Source of the DNA: an uncultured Peptostreptococcaceae bacterium
Lineage (GTDB): Bacteria; Bacillota; Clostridia; Peptostreptococcales; Peptostreptococcaceae
Assembly: GCA_947072565.1 (NCBI GenBank)
Contig: CAMTIM010000043.1
Coordinates: 186,001-250,000 of the forward strand
Length of the DNA stretch: 64,000 nucleotides
Direction of reading: 5' to 3'
Shown here: positions 8,242 through 17,344 of the stretch, piece after piece
How positions within the stretch are numbered: the first letter of the stretch is position 1
Layout of the letters: the number at the start of each line of letters is the position of its first letter
Notes under the pieces: generated by a model
What the model was told of the DNA's origin: nothing
Seen by the model: only the letters and a program-made list of their open reading frames with translations
The model's database searches: none
Program-made: the position numbers and the translations under genes

Positions 8242-10133
8242 ATATGAACAACCTCACCTATCTTGTCAAATTCATAGCCACCAAGTTTTTCAACTTCACT
8301 CTTAAACTCTTCACTTTTTAATATATCTATAAATTTTTTAATTTTCTTCTCTTTTAAATTTTCTTCTCTAATTAAGAAATCATAACTTTCATATCCTACA
8401 GAAACAAAATCTAAATCCATAGCCTTAGCAACAGACATTACTCCAAGACCAGTATCTGCACTTTCACTCTTAACTGTAACTGCTACTGCCATATGAGTAT
8501 TCATTTCTCTTTCATACCCAATAACTTCATCTACGCATATGTTTAGTTTATTTAAATTATAATCTAGTAAAAGTCTAGTTCCTGCACCTCTTTGTCTATT
8601 TATATAACCAACATCTTTTCTTAGCAAATCTTCAAATTTTTGTATATTCTTAGGATTTTCCTTTTGAACTATAAATCCTTGCAGTCTTCTAAGCCCTTTT
8701 ATTAAAGCCATTTTTTCATCTTTAAAATACTTTTTAACATAACTTATGTTATATTCTCCAGTATTGATATCTAATAAATGTATTGGGGCAATATGAGCTT
8801 CATCTCTTTTAATTGCCATAATCCCACCCATACTACCAACATGACCTGAAGATAAATTCATTTTATTTGCCAAAATATCCATGACTATATCATGACTTCC
8901 TATAGAAACTAATGAGTTTTTTATTTCATTCATAGGTTTTAAAATTTTAACTTTTACAGTACTTCCCGCTTCTATTCCTTCACAATTTCTAGGTATTTCT
9001 AGAAGTCCATCGGCTTTAACTAAACTCATAGTAACTCCTGCACCTCTAGTTAGGGGTGTAGCTACTAATTTTTCATTTATATAGCCTAAGTTAACTCTAA
9101 CTATCTCTTTGTGTTTTAACGATGAAACTAATCGCTTAGAAAGTATCGCATCATAAGTATCTTCTTGTTCTTTATCTAATCCACTCAATTTTAATATTAT
9201 TCTTTTAGCAATTTCTTCAAACACTATGTACGCTGAAACCGGATATCCAGGTATTCCAACTACAGGCTTATTATTTACTATTCCAAGTATAGTTGGTTTT
9301 CCAGGCTTTAAAGCTATTCCATGAACTACAACTTCTCCAATTTCTCTTATAACTTTAACTATAAAATCTTTGCTTCCTGCTGAAGTTCCTGCGTTTACTA
9401 CTACTAAATCGCTATTTTTACTAGCCTCATCTATAGTAGTTTTTAATTTTTCATAATCATCTCTTTGTGGTGAATATCTATTTGAAATTCCACCATACTT
9501 ATTTACTAAATTTTCAAAAACCCTAGAATTAGTATCTAAAATTTTACCTTTTTCAAGTTCATCTATATTTTCTATTATTTCACTACCTGTAGGTATTATA
9601 GAAACTATAGGTTTTTTAAATACTTTTACTTTTGAAATTCCTCCACTAATAAGAGCACCTATGTCTATCGGGCGTATTTTATGATTAGAAGGCAATATCA
9701 TCTCTCCTGCTACAATATCCTCACCAATAGGTCTTATGTGTTGCCAAGGGTATGCAGGTGCTATTATTTGAACTTTATCATTTTCAAGTTCCATAACATC
9801 TTCAATCATTATTACGCCATTATAATCATCATTTATTACATTCCCAGTATTAACATAAATAAAATCTTTATTTAATTCTAATATTTTAGGATTTACTTCA
9901 CTTGCTCCCATCGTATTTTGTGAAATAACTGCAATTCCATCCATTGCAGCACTATTATAATGAGGTGAAGAGTTTTTAGCAAAAATGCATTCAATAGTTA
10001 CTCTATCTAAACAATCATAAACATCTATTTCTTCATAAGAATTATTTTCAAAGTTTATCTTTTCAAAATAACTATCTATAGCTTCATCTAAATCAATATT
10101 TGATATATATATGTTTCTATCTTCTTTTTTCAT
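8238..10133 (-). CDS. MoeA fused to periplasmic-binding-like (LysR substrate-type) domain
   Basis: This 631-residue two-domain protein begins with a MoeA part (about 1-405) that carries KPGKPTILG and GIPGYPVSAYIVFEE, the metal-insertion and pterin-binding loops. The C-terminal part (about 410-631) resembles the ligand-binding domain of LysR regulators and binding proteins (QRGAGTRLLLD, GLGVMSVAKAMDLDF). The fusion is known in anaerobes and is thought to insert Mo or W into molybdopterin, with the extra domain perhaps binding the oxyanion. It follows moeA by 10 bases and overlaps the MOSC gene, so it is in one operon with tupABC. Confidence 0.87.
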   Translation of the reverse strand: MKKEDRNIYISNIDLDEAIDSYFEKINFENNSYEEIDVYDCLDRVTIECIFAKNSSPHYNSAAMDGIAVISQNTMGASEVNPKILELNKDFIYVNTGNVINDDYNGVIMIEDVMELENDKVQIIAPAYPWQHIRPIGEDIVAGEMILPSNHKIRPIDIGALISGGISKVKVFKKPIVSIIPTGSEIIENIDELEKGKILDTNSRVFENLVNKYGGISNRYSPQRDDYEKLKTTIDEASKNSDLVVVNAGTSAGSKDFIVKVIREIGEVVVHGIALKPGKPTILGIVNNKPVVGIPGYPVSAYIVFEEIAKRIILKLSGLDKEQEDTYDAILSKRLVSSLKHKEIVRVNLGYINEKLVATPLTRGAGVTMSLVKADGLLEIPRNCEGIEAGSTVKVKILKPMNEIKNSLVSIGSHDIVMDILANKMNLSSGHVGSMGGIMAIKRDEAHIAPIHLLDINTGEYNISYVKKYFKDEKMALIKGLRRLQGFIVQKENPKNIQKFEDLLRKDVGYINRQRGAGTRLLLDYNLNKLNICVDEVIGYEREMNTHMAVAVTVKSESADTGLGVMSVAKAMDLDFVSVGYESYDFLIREENLKEKKIKKFIDILKSEEFKSEVEKLGGYEFDKIGEVVHI

Positions 10134-10143
10134 AGCGCTCCCC

Positions 10144-11370
10144 TTATAATAAATGAACTTTTACTTCTTGTTCTTTATATAGACCTTCACAATTTTCATC
10201 TATAATCACATATCCACAAGATTTTGATAGTAATGTTATCATGGAAGATTTTCCAAACATAGGTCTAGCATAATACTTATTATCAACTTCTTCTAAGCTT
10301 ACCATTTGATAAGTTCTTTTTCCTGGTGAAGAATGTAAATTTTTATCTATTATTGCACTAACAGTATATTTACTTATATTAATATCTAGTATTTCATTAA
10401 CTAAATAATCTATAAATATCTTAAAAACTATTATGGCCGATACAGGATGCCCCGGAAGACCTATGACAGGTTTATTTTGACATTCTCCTATTATAGTTGG
10501 TTTACCTGGTTTTAGAGAAATTCCATGAACTAAAACACCTTGTCCATCAAATGAATTTATTACATCATAAGTATAGTCTTTAGTTCCAACAGAGCTACCT
10601 CCTGAAATCAATACTATATCACTACTATCTATTCCATTTAAAACTTCATCTCTTAATAAATCATATTTATCTTTAACTATAGTTCTTTTTACAACACTTC
10701 CACCTAATTTTTGTATAAGTGAATGAAGTGCATATCCATTTATATCTCTAATTTTTCCAAACTCTAACTTTTCATCTAAATCTATAATTTCATCTCCACT
10801 AGATATTATAGTGAATTTTATAGGCTTATAAATCTCTACTTCATTCACACCAAGTGCTGCTAAAACACCTATATCTTGAGAAGTTATTTTTGTTCCTTTA
10901 CTTAATACTTTTTCGTTTTCTTTAATATCATCACCTTTATAAACCACATTTTCTCCAGTTGATATAGGCTTATGAATTGCAATAGTATTTTCATCTAGTT
11001 TTTCAACATGTTCTATCATAATAACGCAATCACTGCTTTTAGGAATCATTCCTCCTGTTGGGACATATATGCACTGACCATTTTCTATATCAATGTTTAC
11101 ATCTTCTCCCATTCTAACTTCTCCTAAAACATCTAAAAAAGAAGGCATAAAATCACTACAACCATGGCTATCTTTGCTTTTTATAGCATATCCATCAACA
11201 GTTGAACGATTAAATTCAGGGACATTAATTTGAGATATTATATCTTTACTTAAAACTTTTTCATAAGAATCTAAAATGCTTACTTTTTCGGTTTCTATTT
11301 TTATATTTTTAAAATTCTTAACTAAAACATCTTTAACTTCATCAACAGACATTACATTAAAAAAGTCCAT
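10144..11370 (-). CDS. moeA: Molybdopterin molybdenumtransferase MoeA
   Basis: MoeA (408 residues) inserts molybdate or tungstate into adenylylated molybdopterin. The motifs STVDGYAIKSKD near residues 50-61, ISGGSSVGTKDY, KPGKPTIIG and GLPGHPVSAIIVF are typical. Its AGGAGG ribosome site lies inside the end of tupC, so it is coupled to tungstate import. A second MoeA domain follows directly; the pair may differ in metal (Mo against W) or in partner, which sequence alone does not settle. Confidence 0.93.
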   Translation of the reverse strand: MDFFNVMSVDEVKDVLVKNFKNIKIETEKVSILDSYEKVLSKDIISQINVPEFNRSTVDGYAIKSKDSHGCSDFMPSFLDVLGEVRMGEDVNIDIENGQCIYVPTGGMIPKSSDCVIMIEHVEKLDENTIAIHKPISTGENVVYKGDDIKENEKVLSKGTKITSQDIGVLAALGVNEVEIYKPIKFTIISSGDEIIDLDEKLEFGKIRDINGYALHSLIQKLGGSVVKRTIVKDKYDLLRDEVLNGIDSSDIVLISGGSSVGTKDYTYDVINSFDGQGVLVHGISLKPGKPTIIGECQNKPVIGLPGHPVSAIIVFKIFIDYLVNEILDINISKYTVSAIIDKNLHSSPGKRTYQMVSLEEVDNKYYARPMFGKSSMITLLSKSCGYVIIDENCEGLYKEQEVKVHLL

Positions 11371-12000
11371 TTAATTTCCCTCCTGTTTATCTAAAAAAAT
11401 CACATTATCACATAAAGATTTTATTTGTTCTTTATCGTGAGAAACTAATATAATTGTATTATTTTCATTAGTATTATAATTAACAATAATCTTTTCAATA
11501 ATTTTTTTATAATCACAATCTATATTTGAGGTTGCCTCATCTAACAGCAATACTTTTGGCTTAAATATTAAAGCTCTGGCTAATGCAACTTTTTGCTGCT
11601 CTCCTCCAGATAATTTAGTAGCTTTTTTATCTTTTAAATTTTCTATTTCTAAAAGTTTTAATATTTTTTCAATTTCGTTTTTTTTATCTTCTTTTTTAAT
11701 TTTTCTAAGACTTAATGGATAAGATAAATTTTTATAAACTACACTATTTAAAAGCCTTGGTTTTTGAAAAACCAAAGTTATTTTTTTTATAATTTCATTG
11801 TTTAATTCTTTATCATTATAGTAAACTTTCCCACTAAAATTTTTATCAATTCCACTTATTATATTTAATAAAGTACTTTTGCCACATCCATTTTCTCCAA
11901 CTATTCCAGTTATCTCATTTTTTTTAATTTTTAAGTATGGTATATCTAATATCAACTTATCTTTATAGTATTTTTTTAAATTTTTTATCTCTATATTCAT
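11371..12000 (-). CDS. tupC: Tungstate ABC transporter ATPase TupC
   Basis: This is a 209-residue ABC ATPase with Walker A GENGCGKST (about 36-44), signature LSGGEQQKVALARAL, Walker B VLLLDEAT and the H-loop in LVSHD. It lacks the C-terminal regulatory domain of ModC, which fits the short Tup type. It begins two bases after the permease gene and supplies energy for oxyanion import together with TupB and TupA. Confidence 0.9.
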   Translation of the reverse strand: MNIEIKNLKKYYKDKLILDIPYLKIKKNEITGIVGENGCGKSTLLNIISGIDKNFSGKVYYNDKELNNEIIKKITLVFQKPRLLNSVVYKNLSYPLSLRKIKKEDKKNEIEKILKLLEIENLKDKKATKLSGGEQQKVALARALIFKPKVLLLDEATSNIDCDYKKIIEKIIVNYNTNENNTIILVSHDKEQIKSLCDNVIFLDKQEGN

Positions 12001-12002
12001 AC

Positions 12003-12692
12003 TTAATCCTCCATACTATAAGTATAAGTTATGTTATTGATAATAAATGATATCAAAAGTAAAACTATCCCCAAAGCTATTGCCATAGAATAGTCTCCCA
12101 TAGAATTATACATAGCTATAGATGTCGTCATAACTCTTGTGCATCCTTTTATATTACCACCAACAACCATAACTGCCCCAACTTCTGAAATCGCTCTTGA
12201 AAATGCAGTTATAATATTCATCAACATATCTTCTTTTAGTTCCTTAATAACAAGGATTACAATTTGTAATTTATTAGCTCCAAGTGTTATTCCCATCTCT
12301 TTTATATCCTTCCCCCTAGATTTACTAAGGTTATATGTAAGACCTAAAATTAAAGGTGAAATTAAAACACTTTGAGCTATTATCATTACATAAGGTGTAT
12401 ACATCAGATTTAAAAAACCTAGTGGCCCATTTCTAGTTAGTATTATAGAAATTACAAGACCAACTATTACAGATGGAATACTCATAAATGTATATACTAA
12501 TCTAGAAAATAATGCTTTAAATTTAAAGTCATTTATACCACTGTATACACCTAAAGGAATCATAATTATAGAAGATATAAAAGTAGCAATACATGAAACT
12601 TTTAAAGATAAAAATATTATATCGTATAAATTTTTATCAAAACTTAATAATAGCTCAATACTATTTTTAAATCCTTCTATTATATAATCCAT
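12003..12692 (-). CDS. tupB: Tungstate ABC transporter permease TupB
   Basis: This 229-residue membrane permease has about six hydrophobic segments and the binding-protein-dependent transport motif around EMGITLGANKLQIVILVIK (about 132-150), which contacts the ATPase. It lies between tupA and tupC with spacers of 9 and 2 bases. Its specificity is inferred from TupA. Confidence 0.9.
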   Translation of the reverse strand: MDYIIEGFKNSIELLLSFDKNLYDIIFLSLKVSCIATFISSIIMIPLGVYSGINDFKFKALFSRLVYTFMSIPSVIVGLVISIILTRNGPLGFLNLMYTPYVMIIAQSVLISPLILGLTYNLSKSRGKDIKEMGITLGANKLQIVILVIKELKEDMLMNIITAFSRAISEVGAVMVVGGNIKGCTRVMTTSIAMYNSMGDYSMAIALGIVLLLISFIINNITYTYSMED

Positions 12693-12701
12693 ATAAATCT
12701 C

Positions 12702-13565
12702 CTATTTAGCATTTGGGTTGAATAATGATTGTCCGTACTCTGCTTTTTTAAACTCACTTATATCCTTTTGAGTTTTGTCGTTTAATATCCAATCTTCAAA
12801 CTTTTTAGCATCTTTAGAATTTATATTTTTAAATTTATCTGGGTTAACACACATTACTCCATATTGATTCTTTAAATTTTTATCATTTTCAACAACTACG
12901 TCTAAGTTTAATTTGTCTTTCATAGCTAAGAAAGTTCCTCTATCTGTTATAGTGTATGCTTGTTTTTCACTAGCCATTTTTAATACTTCACCCATTCCAG
13001 ACCCTGCTTCAACATACCAGTCTCCCTCTGGTTTTAACTCAACACTTTTCCATAATTTAAGCTCTTTTTTATTTGTTCCTGAATCATCCCCTCTTGATAT
13101 GAACATACCCTTATCTTCATATATTTTCTTTAAAGCGTCTTCAGTTTTATTTTCCCCTTTAATATCTTTTAATTTTAATGGATCATTTTTAGGTCCAACT
13201 ATTACAAAATCATTGTACATTACATCATGTCTTTCTTTAGCAAATCCATCTTTAACAAATTTTTCTTCAGATTTAGTATCATGAACTAACAATACATCTG
13301 CTTCCCCTTTTTCTCCCATTTCTATTGCTTTACCAGTTCCAACTGCTATAGTTTTAACTTCAACATTAGTTTCTTTAGTAAACTTTGGTAGTAAATCATC
13401 TAAAAGACCACTATCTTGAGTACTAGTTGTAGTTGCTAATATTAAATTAGAACTTGGTTTTGTTTCTTTAGTTGCTTGTTTTTCATTTTTATTTGTACAA
13501 GCTGTAATCGATGTAGCTGTTAAAAGTGCTAACGTTAAAATACCTATCTTTCTTTTTAATTTCAT
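12702..13565 (-). CDS. tupA: Tungstate-binding lipoprotein TupA
   Basis: This is a 287-residue solute-binding lipoprotein. The lysine-containing start, the hydrophobic stretch and the lipobox SITAC (Cys about residue 23) mark a lipid-anchored protein. After a short linker comes TTTSTQDSGLL, the TupA signature that sets tungstate-binding proteins apart from ModA. Tungsten import fits the adjacent formate dehydrogenase, since many clostridial FDHs use tungsten. It is the first gene of tupABC and follows fdhD by 17 bases. Confidence 0.93.
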   Translation of the reverse strand: MKLKRKIGILTLALLTATSITACTNKNEKQATKETKPSSNLILATTTSTQDSGLLDDLLPKFTKETNVEVKTIAVGTGKAIEMGEKGEADVLLVHDTKSEEKFVKDGFAKERHDVMYNDFVIVGPKNDPLKLKDIKGENKTEDALKKIYEDKGMFISRGDDSGTNKKELKLWKSVELKPEGDWYVEAGSGMGEVLKMASEKQAYTITDRGTFLAMKDKLNLDVVVENDKNLKNQYGVMCVNPDKFKNINSKDAKKFEDWILNDKTQKDISEFKKAEYGQSLFNPNAK

Positions 13566-13582
13566 AATATTTCTCCCTTTAT

Positions 13583-14353
13583 TTAAATATATTTATTGTA
13601 GACATTTAATCTGTTACCTCTAGCAAATCCAATTATTTCAATGTTTAGTTTTTTACCCATATCTATTGCTAGATTTGTAGGAGCAGATCTTGAGATTATA
13701 CATCCAATTCCAAGTTTTGCGCATTTTAAAACTATTTCAGAAGTAATTCTTCCGCTAGTTATCACTATTTTGTTTTCTATATTTATATTGTCTATTAAAC
13801 AATTTCCAATTATCTTATCAAGTGCATTATGTCTTCCTATATCTTCTTCAAAATATAATATTTCATCATTATCTATTAACCCTACGCTATGTACACCACC
13901 AGTTTCAAAAAATAGTTCAGACTTTTTATTAAATATTTTCATTATTTCTAGTATTTTTTCATAATCTAAATCCATCTTATTATCGTTTTTCTTACATTTT
14001 AAAGAATCTATAACATTGTAAAATATACTTCCTTTTCCACATCCAGTAGTTATAGTTCTTTTGCCATATAGGTTTTCTACGAATTTATTTATATTGTATA
14101 ATTTAACATGTGCATATCCTTTTTCTTCATCAATTCGTATATTTTCAATATCATCCATAGACTTTATAATACCTTCTGAATGTAGAAATCCTATGACTAA
14201 ATTTTTCAAAGATTTTGGAGAGCATAGCAATGTTATAAAATCATTTCCATTTAAAAACAACGTAAACGGATATTCTGTTACTACTATATCTTCTTCTTGA
14301 AATACTTCTTCATCTTTATATTTTTCTATAATATATTTTTTAGTAATATCCAT
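13583..14353 (-). CDS. fdhD: FdhD sulfur-carrier for formate dehydrogenase
   Basis: FdhD passes sulfur from a cysteine desulfurase to the bis-MGD cofactor of formate dehydrogenase, a step needed for activity. The motif TTGCGKGSIFYN corresponds to the catalytic cysteine loop; E. coli has CGVCGK there, while this protein shows a single cysteine. ETGGVHSVGL and EDIGRHNALDKIIG (conserved cofactor-binding segments) follow. The ATG at 14353 (MDITKKY) is chosen on similarity of N-termini; its GAGG site is about 11 bases away, so an earlier start is possible. It lies between fdhF and tupABC. Confidence 0.92.
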   Translation of the reverse strand: MDITKKYIIEKYKDEEVFQEEDIVVTEYPFTLFLNGNDFITLLCSPKSLKNLVIGFLHSEGIIKSMDDIENIRIDEEKGYAHVKLYNINKFVENLYGKRTITTGCGKGSIFYNVIDSLKCKKNDNKMDLDYEKILEIMKIFNKKSELFFETGGVHSVGLIDNDEILYFEEDIGRHNALDKIIGNCLIDNINIENKIVITSGRITSEIVLKCAKLGIGCIISRSAPTNLAIDMGKKLNIEIIGFARGNRLNVYNKYI

Positions 14354-14487
14354 TTTTTTCACATCCTCTACATATTTATACAATATATTTTGATAAAATC
14401 CTCTTTATTTCCTCAAAATAAAATATTATATACTTATATAAAAAAATAATTATATCTTTATATATTCATTTAAATAAGCCTACTTTT

Positions 14488-14520
14488 AATAGTAGTAGTG
14501 CTTAAAGCACTACTACTATT
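14488..14520 (-). terminator. Hairpin after fdhF
   Basis: A 16-bp perfect inverted repeat (AATAGTAGTAGTGCTT and complement) lies seven bases after the fdhF stop. The T-run follows it on the plus strand; on the minus strand only ATTAAAA follows. It may be a weak terminator or a 3'-end stabiliser between fdhF and fdhD, rather than a complete stop. Confidence 0.55.
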
Positions 14521-14526
14521 TTTCAC

Positions 14527-17199
14527 TTATTTTAATTTTTCAACTTTTATAGCACATAACTTTAAATCTGGTATTTTACATATTTCATCTAATGTTGTAT
14601 TACTTAAATAATTTGCTGCTCCATCTGCAAAGTGGAAAGGCATAAAGAATATGTCTTCTTCTACTATGTCTGTTATTTTAGCAGTAGTTTCTATTTCTCC
14701 TCTTCTTGAAGAAATTTTTAATCTTTCTCCATCAGCTATTTTTAATTTTCTAGCTGTATTTGGATTTATTTCTATAAATGACTTACCGCTTAATTCGTTT
14801 AATTCATCAACCTTACCAGTCATAGTTCTTGAATGGTAGTGATATAGTACCCTTCCATTTATAAGTAAGTATGGATAATCACTATTTATTTCTTCATAAC
14901 TTTTTATATAATCTGTAGGTACGAAAGTTCCTTTTCCTTTAATTGGCTTATCAGCATGAAGATATTTAGTTCCTTCATGGTCTTTAGTTGGACAAGGCCA
15001 TTGTAATGTTTTCTTTTCTAATCTTTCGTAACTTATCCCACCATATTGAGGTGTAAGTCTAGCTATTTCATCAAATATATCTGATGGCGAATCGTATTCT
15101 ACATCATACCCTAATTTGTTCATGATTTCAGTAAGTATAACCCAGTCAGGCTTAGAATTACCTATTGGCTCTACTGCTTTTCTAACCCTTTGAATTCTTC
15201 TTTCAGTATTTGAAAACGTCCCATCTTTTTCTGCAAATGATGCACCTGGTAAAACTACATCTGCAAGTTGAGCTGTTTCTGTTAAGAATAAATCTTGAAC
15301 AACTAGGCAGTCTATAGTTTCTAGTGCATGTTTTATATGATTAGTATCTGGGTCTGTTATCATTGGGTTTTCTCCCATTATATATAAGAATTTTATCTTT
15401 TCTTCTTCTATTTCATGCATTATTTCAGGTATAGTTAAACCATCTTCTCTGCTTAAGCTAACATTCCACTCTTTTTCATATTTTTCTATTACTTCATCAG
15501 TGTATTTTTGATATCCAGTTAATACGTTTGGAAGTCCACCCATATCACAAGCACCTTGAACATTATTTTGCCCTCTTAATGGATTTACTCCTGCAAATTC
15601 TTTACCTATATTACCACAAAGTAATGCTAAGTTTGAAACAGCTATAACATTATGAGTACCATTACTATGTTGAGTTATTCCCATACAATAATAAATAGCT
15701 GCTTTATCTGAAGTTGCATATATTCTTGCAGCTTTTCTTATATCATCAGCACTAACTCCACATATTTGTGATGCTTTTTCTGGAGTATAATCTTTAACTA
15801 ATTCAACTAAAGCTTCATAATTTTCAGTATGTTCTTTTATGTATTTCATATCTTGAAGATTTTCATTTATTATTACGTTCATCATAGAATTTAAAAGAGC
15901 TATATTTGATGCAGGATTTAATTGGAAATAAACATCTGCATATTCTGCTAACTCTATTCTTCTAGGGTCTGCCACTATAAGTTTTGCACCCTTTTCTATA
16001 GCCATTTTCATCTTTGCACCTATTACTGGGTGGTTTTCTGTTGTGTTTGAACCTATTACAAAAATTACATCATTATTTTCTGTTTCATCTATACTATTTG
16101 TCATAGCACCGCTACCTAATGTAGTTGCAAGACCTGCAACTGTAGACGAATGTCATAAACGTGCGCAGTGGTCAATGTTGTTGTTGTTCATAGCCACTCT
16201 AACCATCTTTTGGAATAAGAAGTTTTCTTCATTAGTACATCTTGCTGAAGTTAAACCTGCAAAAGCACTATCTCCATGTTTTTCTTTTATAGAATTAAAT
16301 TTAGTTGCTATAAAATCATAAGCTTCTTCCCAAGTAGCTTCTTCAAAGTTTCCATTTTTCTTTATTAATGGAGTTTTCAGTCTCTCAGGATGATTTACAA
16401 ATTTATATCCAAATTTACCTTTAACGCATAATAATCCCTTGTTAGAATCACCATTAGCTGGATCTACTCCAACAATAACATTATTTTTAACTTTTAAGTC
16501 AAATTGACATCCTACCCCACAATAAGGACAAGTTGTTCTAACTTTTTTTGTATTATAAAACTCACCTTTTTTAGGTGTTAATGCTCCTACTGGGCAAACT
16601 GAAACACAGTTTCCACACGAAACACACTCAGGCTTTCCTATCTTTTCTATAAGTTCATCTCTTCTGTCTATTTGATATCCTCTTAAGTCACACTCTATAC
16701 CATGTGTACTTTGAAGTTCTTCACAAACTCTAAAACACTTTTTACATTTAATACATTTATTTGGGTCATATATAAATAAAGGATTGCTGTCATCGATTGG
16801 CAATAATTCTTTTTTAGATGATTCACTTTGGACTCTTTGTTTGTCTATTGAATAAGAATATTCATTTGAATAATCTTGTAATTTACAATTACCTGTTCTT
16901 ATACAAGTCGTACATTCAAGTGCATGGTCACACATAATATTTTCTAAAACTTTAGCTCTTGAACTTCTTACTTTTTTACTATTAGTATTTATTTTCATAC
17001 CTTCTTCAACTTTTGTTGAACAAGCGTGAACTAATTCATCTTCAACTTCTACTACACAAATCCCACAATAAGCGTGTGGAACTAATCTTTCATCATAACA
17101 AAAATTTGGTATTTCTATATCTATGTCTTTACAAGCTTCAAGTATAGTTAAATTTTCTTTTACTTGAAGTTTTGCACCATTAACTTTGATGTTTAACAC
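14527..17199 (-). CDS. fdhF: Selenocysteine-containing formate dehydrogenase with N-terminal ferredoxin domains (FdhF/FdhA type)
   Basis: One gene of 890 residues is read through an in-frame TGA at 16153-16155 (Sec349). The local sequence CARL-Sec-HSSTVAGLATTLG matches the active site of Sec formate dehydrogenases, and a SECIS-like hairpin lies 12 bases downstream. In order it has a 2Fe-2S domain (C34, C45, C48, C60), a His/Cys 4Fe-4S motif (H92, C96, C99, C105), two 4Fe-4S clusters (C149-C159, C192-C202), the catalytic 4Fe-4S site CPYCGVGC (224-231) and the MGD-binding domains. It oxidises formate to CO2 or the reverse. The start is GTG with AGGAG eight bases before. It is divergent from hydA, which has the same N-terminal cluster layout. 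Confidence 0.95.
16124..16140 (-). promoter_or_regulatory. Bacterial SECIS element in fdhF
   Basis: On the minus strand a perfect 6-bp stem, GUUGCA with UGCAAC, encloses the loop GGUCU. It starts 12 bases after the Sec TGA. Position, stem and GGUCU loop match the minimal SelB-binding hairpin of E. coli fdhF, whose loop also reads GGUCU. This is the main support for selenocysteine insertion rather than a broken gene. Confidence 0.9.
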
Positions 17200-17344
17200 T
17201 TAAATCACTCCTAAAGTATTGTTTTTGATATTGAATCTTAAAGTCTTGAATTTTGTATACAGTTTTTAAATTTTGTAGTATACTCTCTTTTATATTAGAT
17301 TTTATTTCACAAATATAAAATATCATAATATAGGAGCTAATACA
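17200..17344. promoter_or_regulatory. Divergent fdhF/hydA control region
   Basis: These 145 bases must hold both promoters. On the plus strand TTGAAT (17231-17236) and TGTATA (17254-17259), 17 bases apart, are a weak hydA promoter candidate. Two palindromic GTATAC hexamers (17255-17260 and 17278-17283), each preceded by TTTTGTA-like sequence, lie mid-region and could bind a shared regulator. I could not pick a convincing fdhF promoter. hydA has AGGAG nine bases before its ATG. Confidence 0.4.

Noticed and set aside
14488-14520. Plus-strand terminator
   Set aside because: The T-run is on the plus strand, but no plus-strand gene ends there; more likely a 3' hairpin of fdhF.
14527-16104. Separate 525-residue formate dehydrogenase gene starting at MTNSID
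   Set aside because: It is the C-terminal part of the Sec-containing fdhF. No ribosome site precedes that ATG and the frame is continuous through the TGA.
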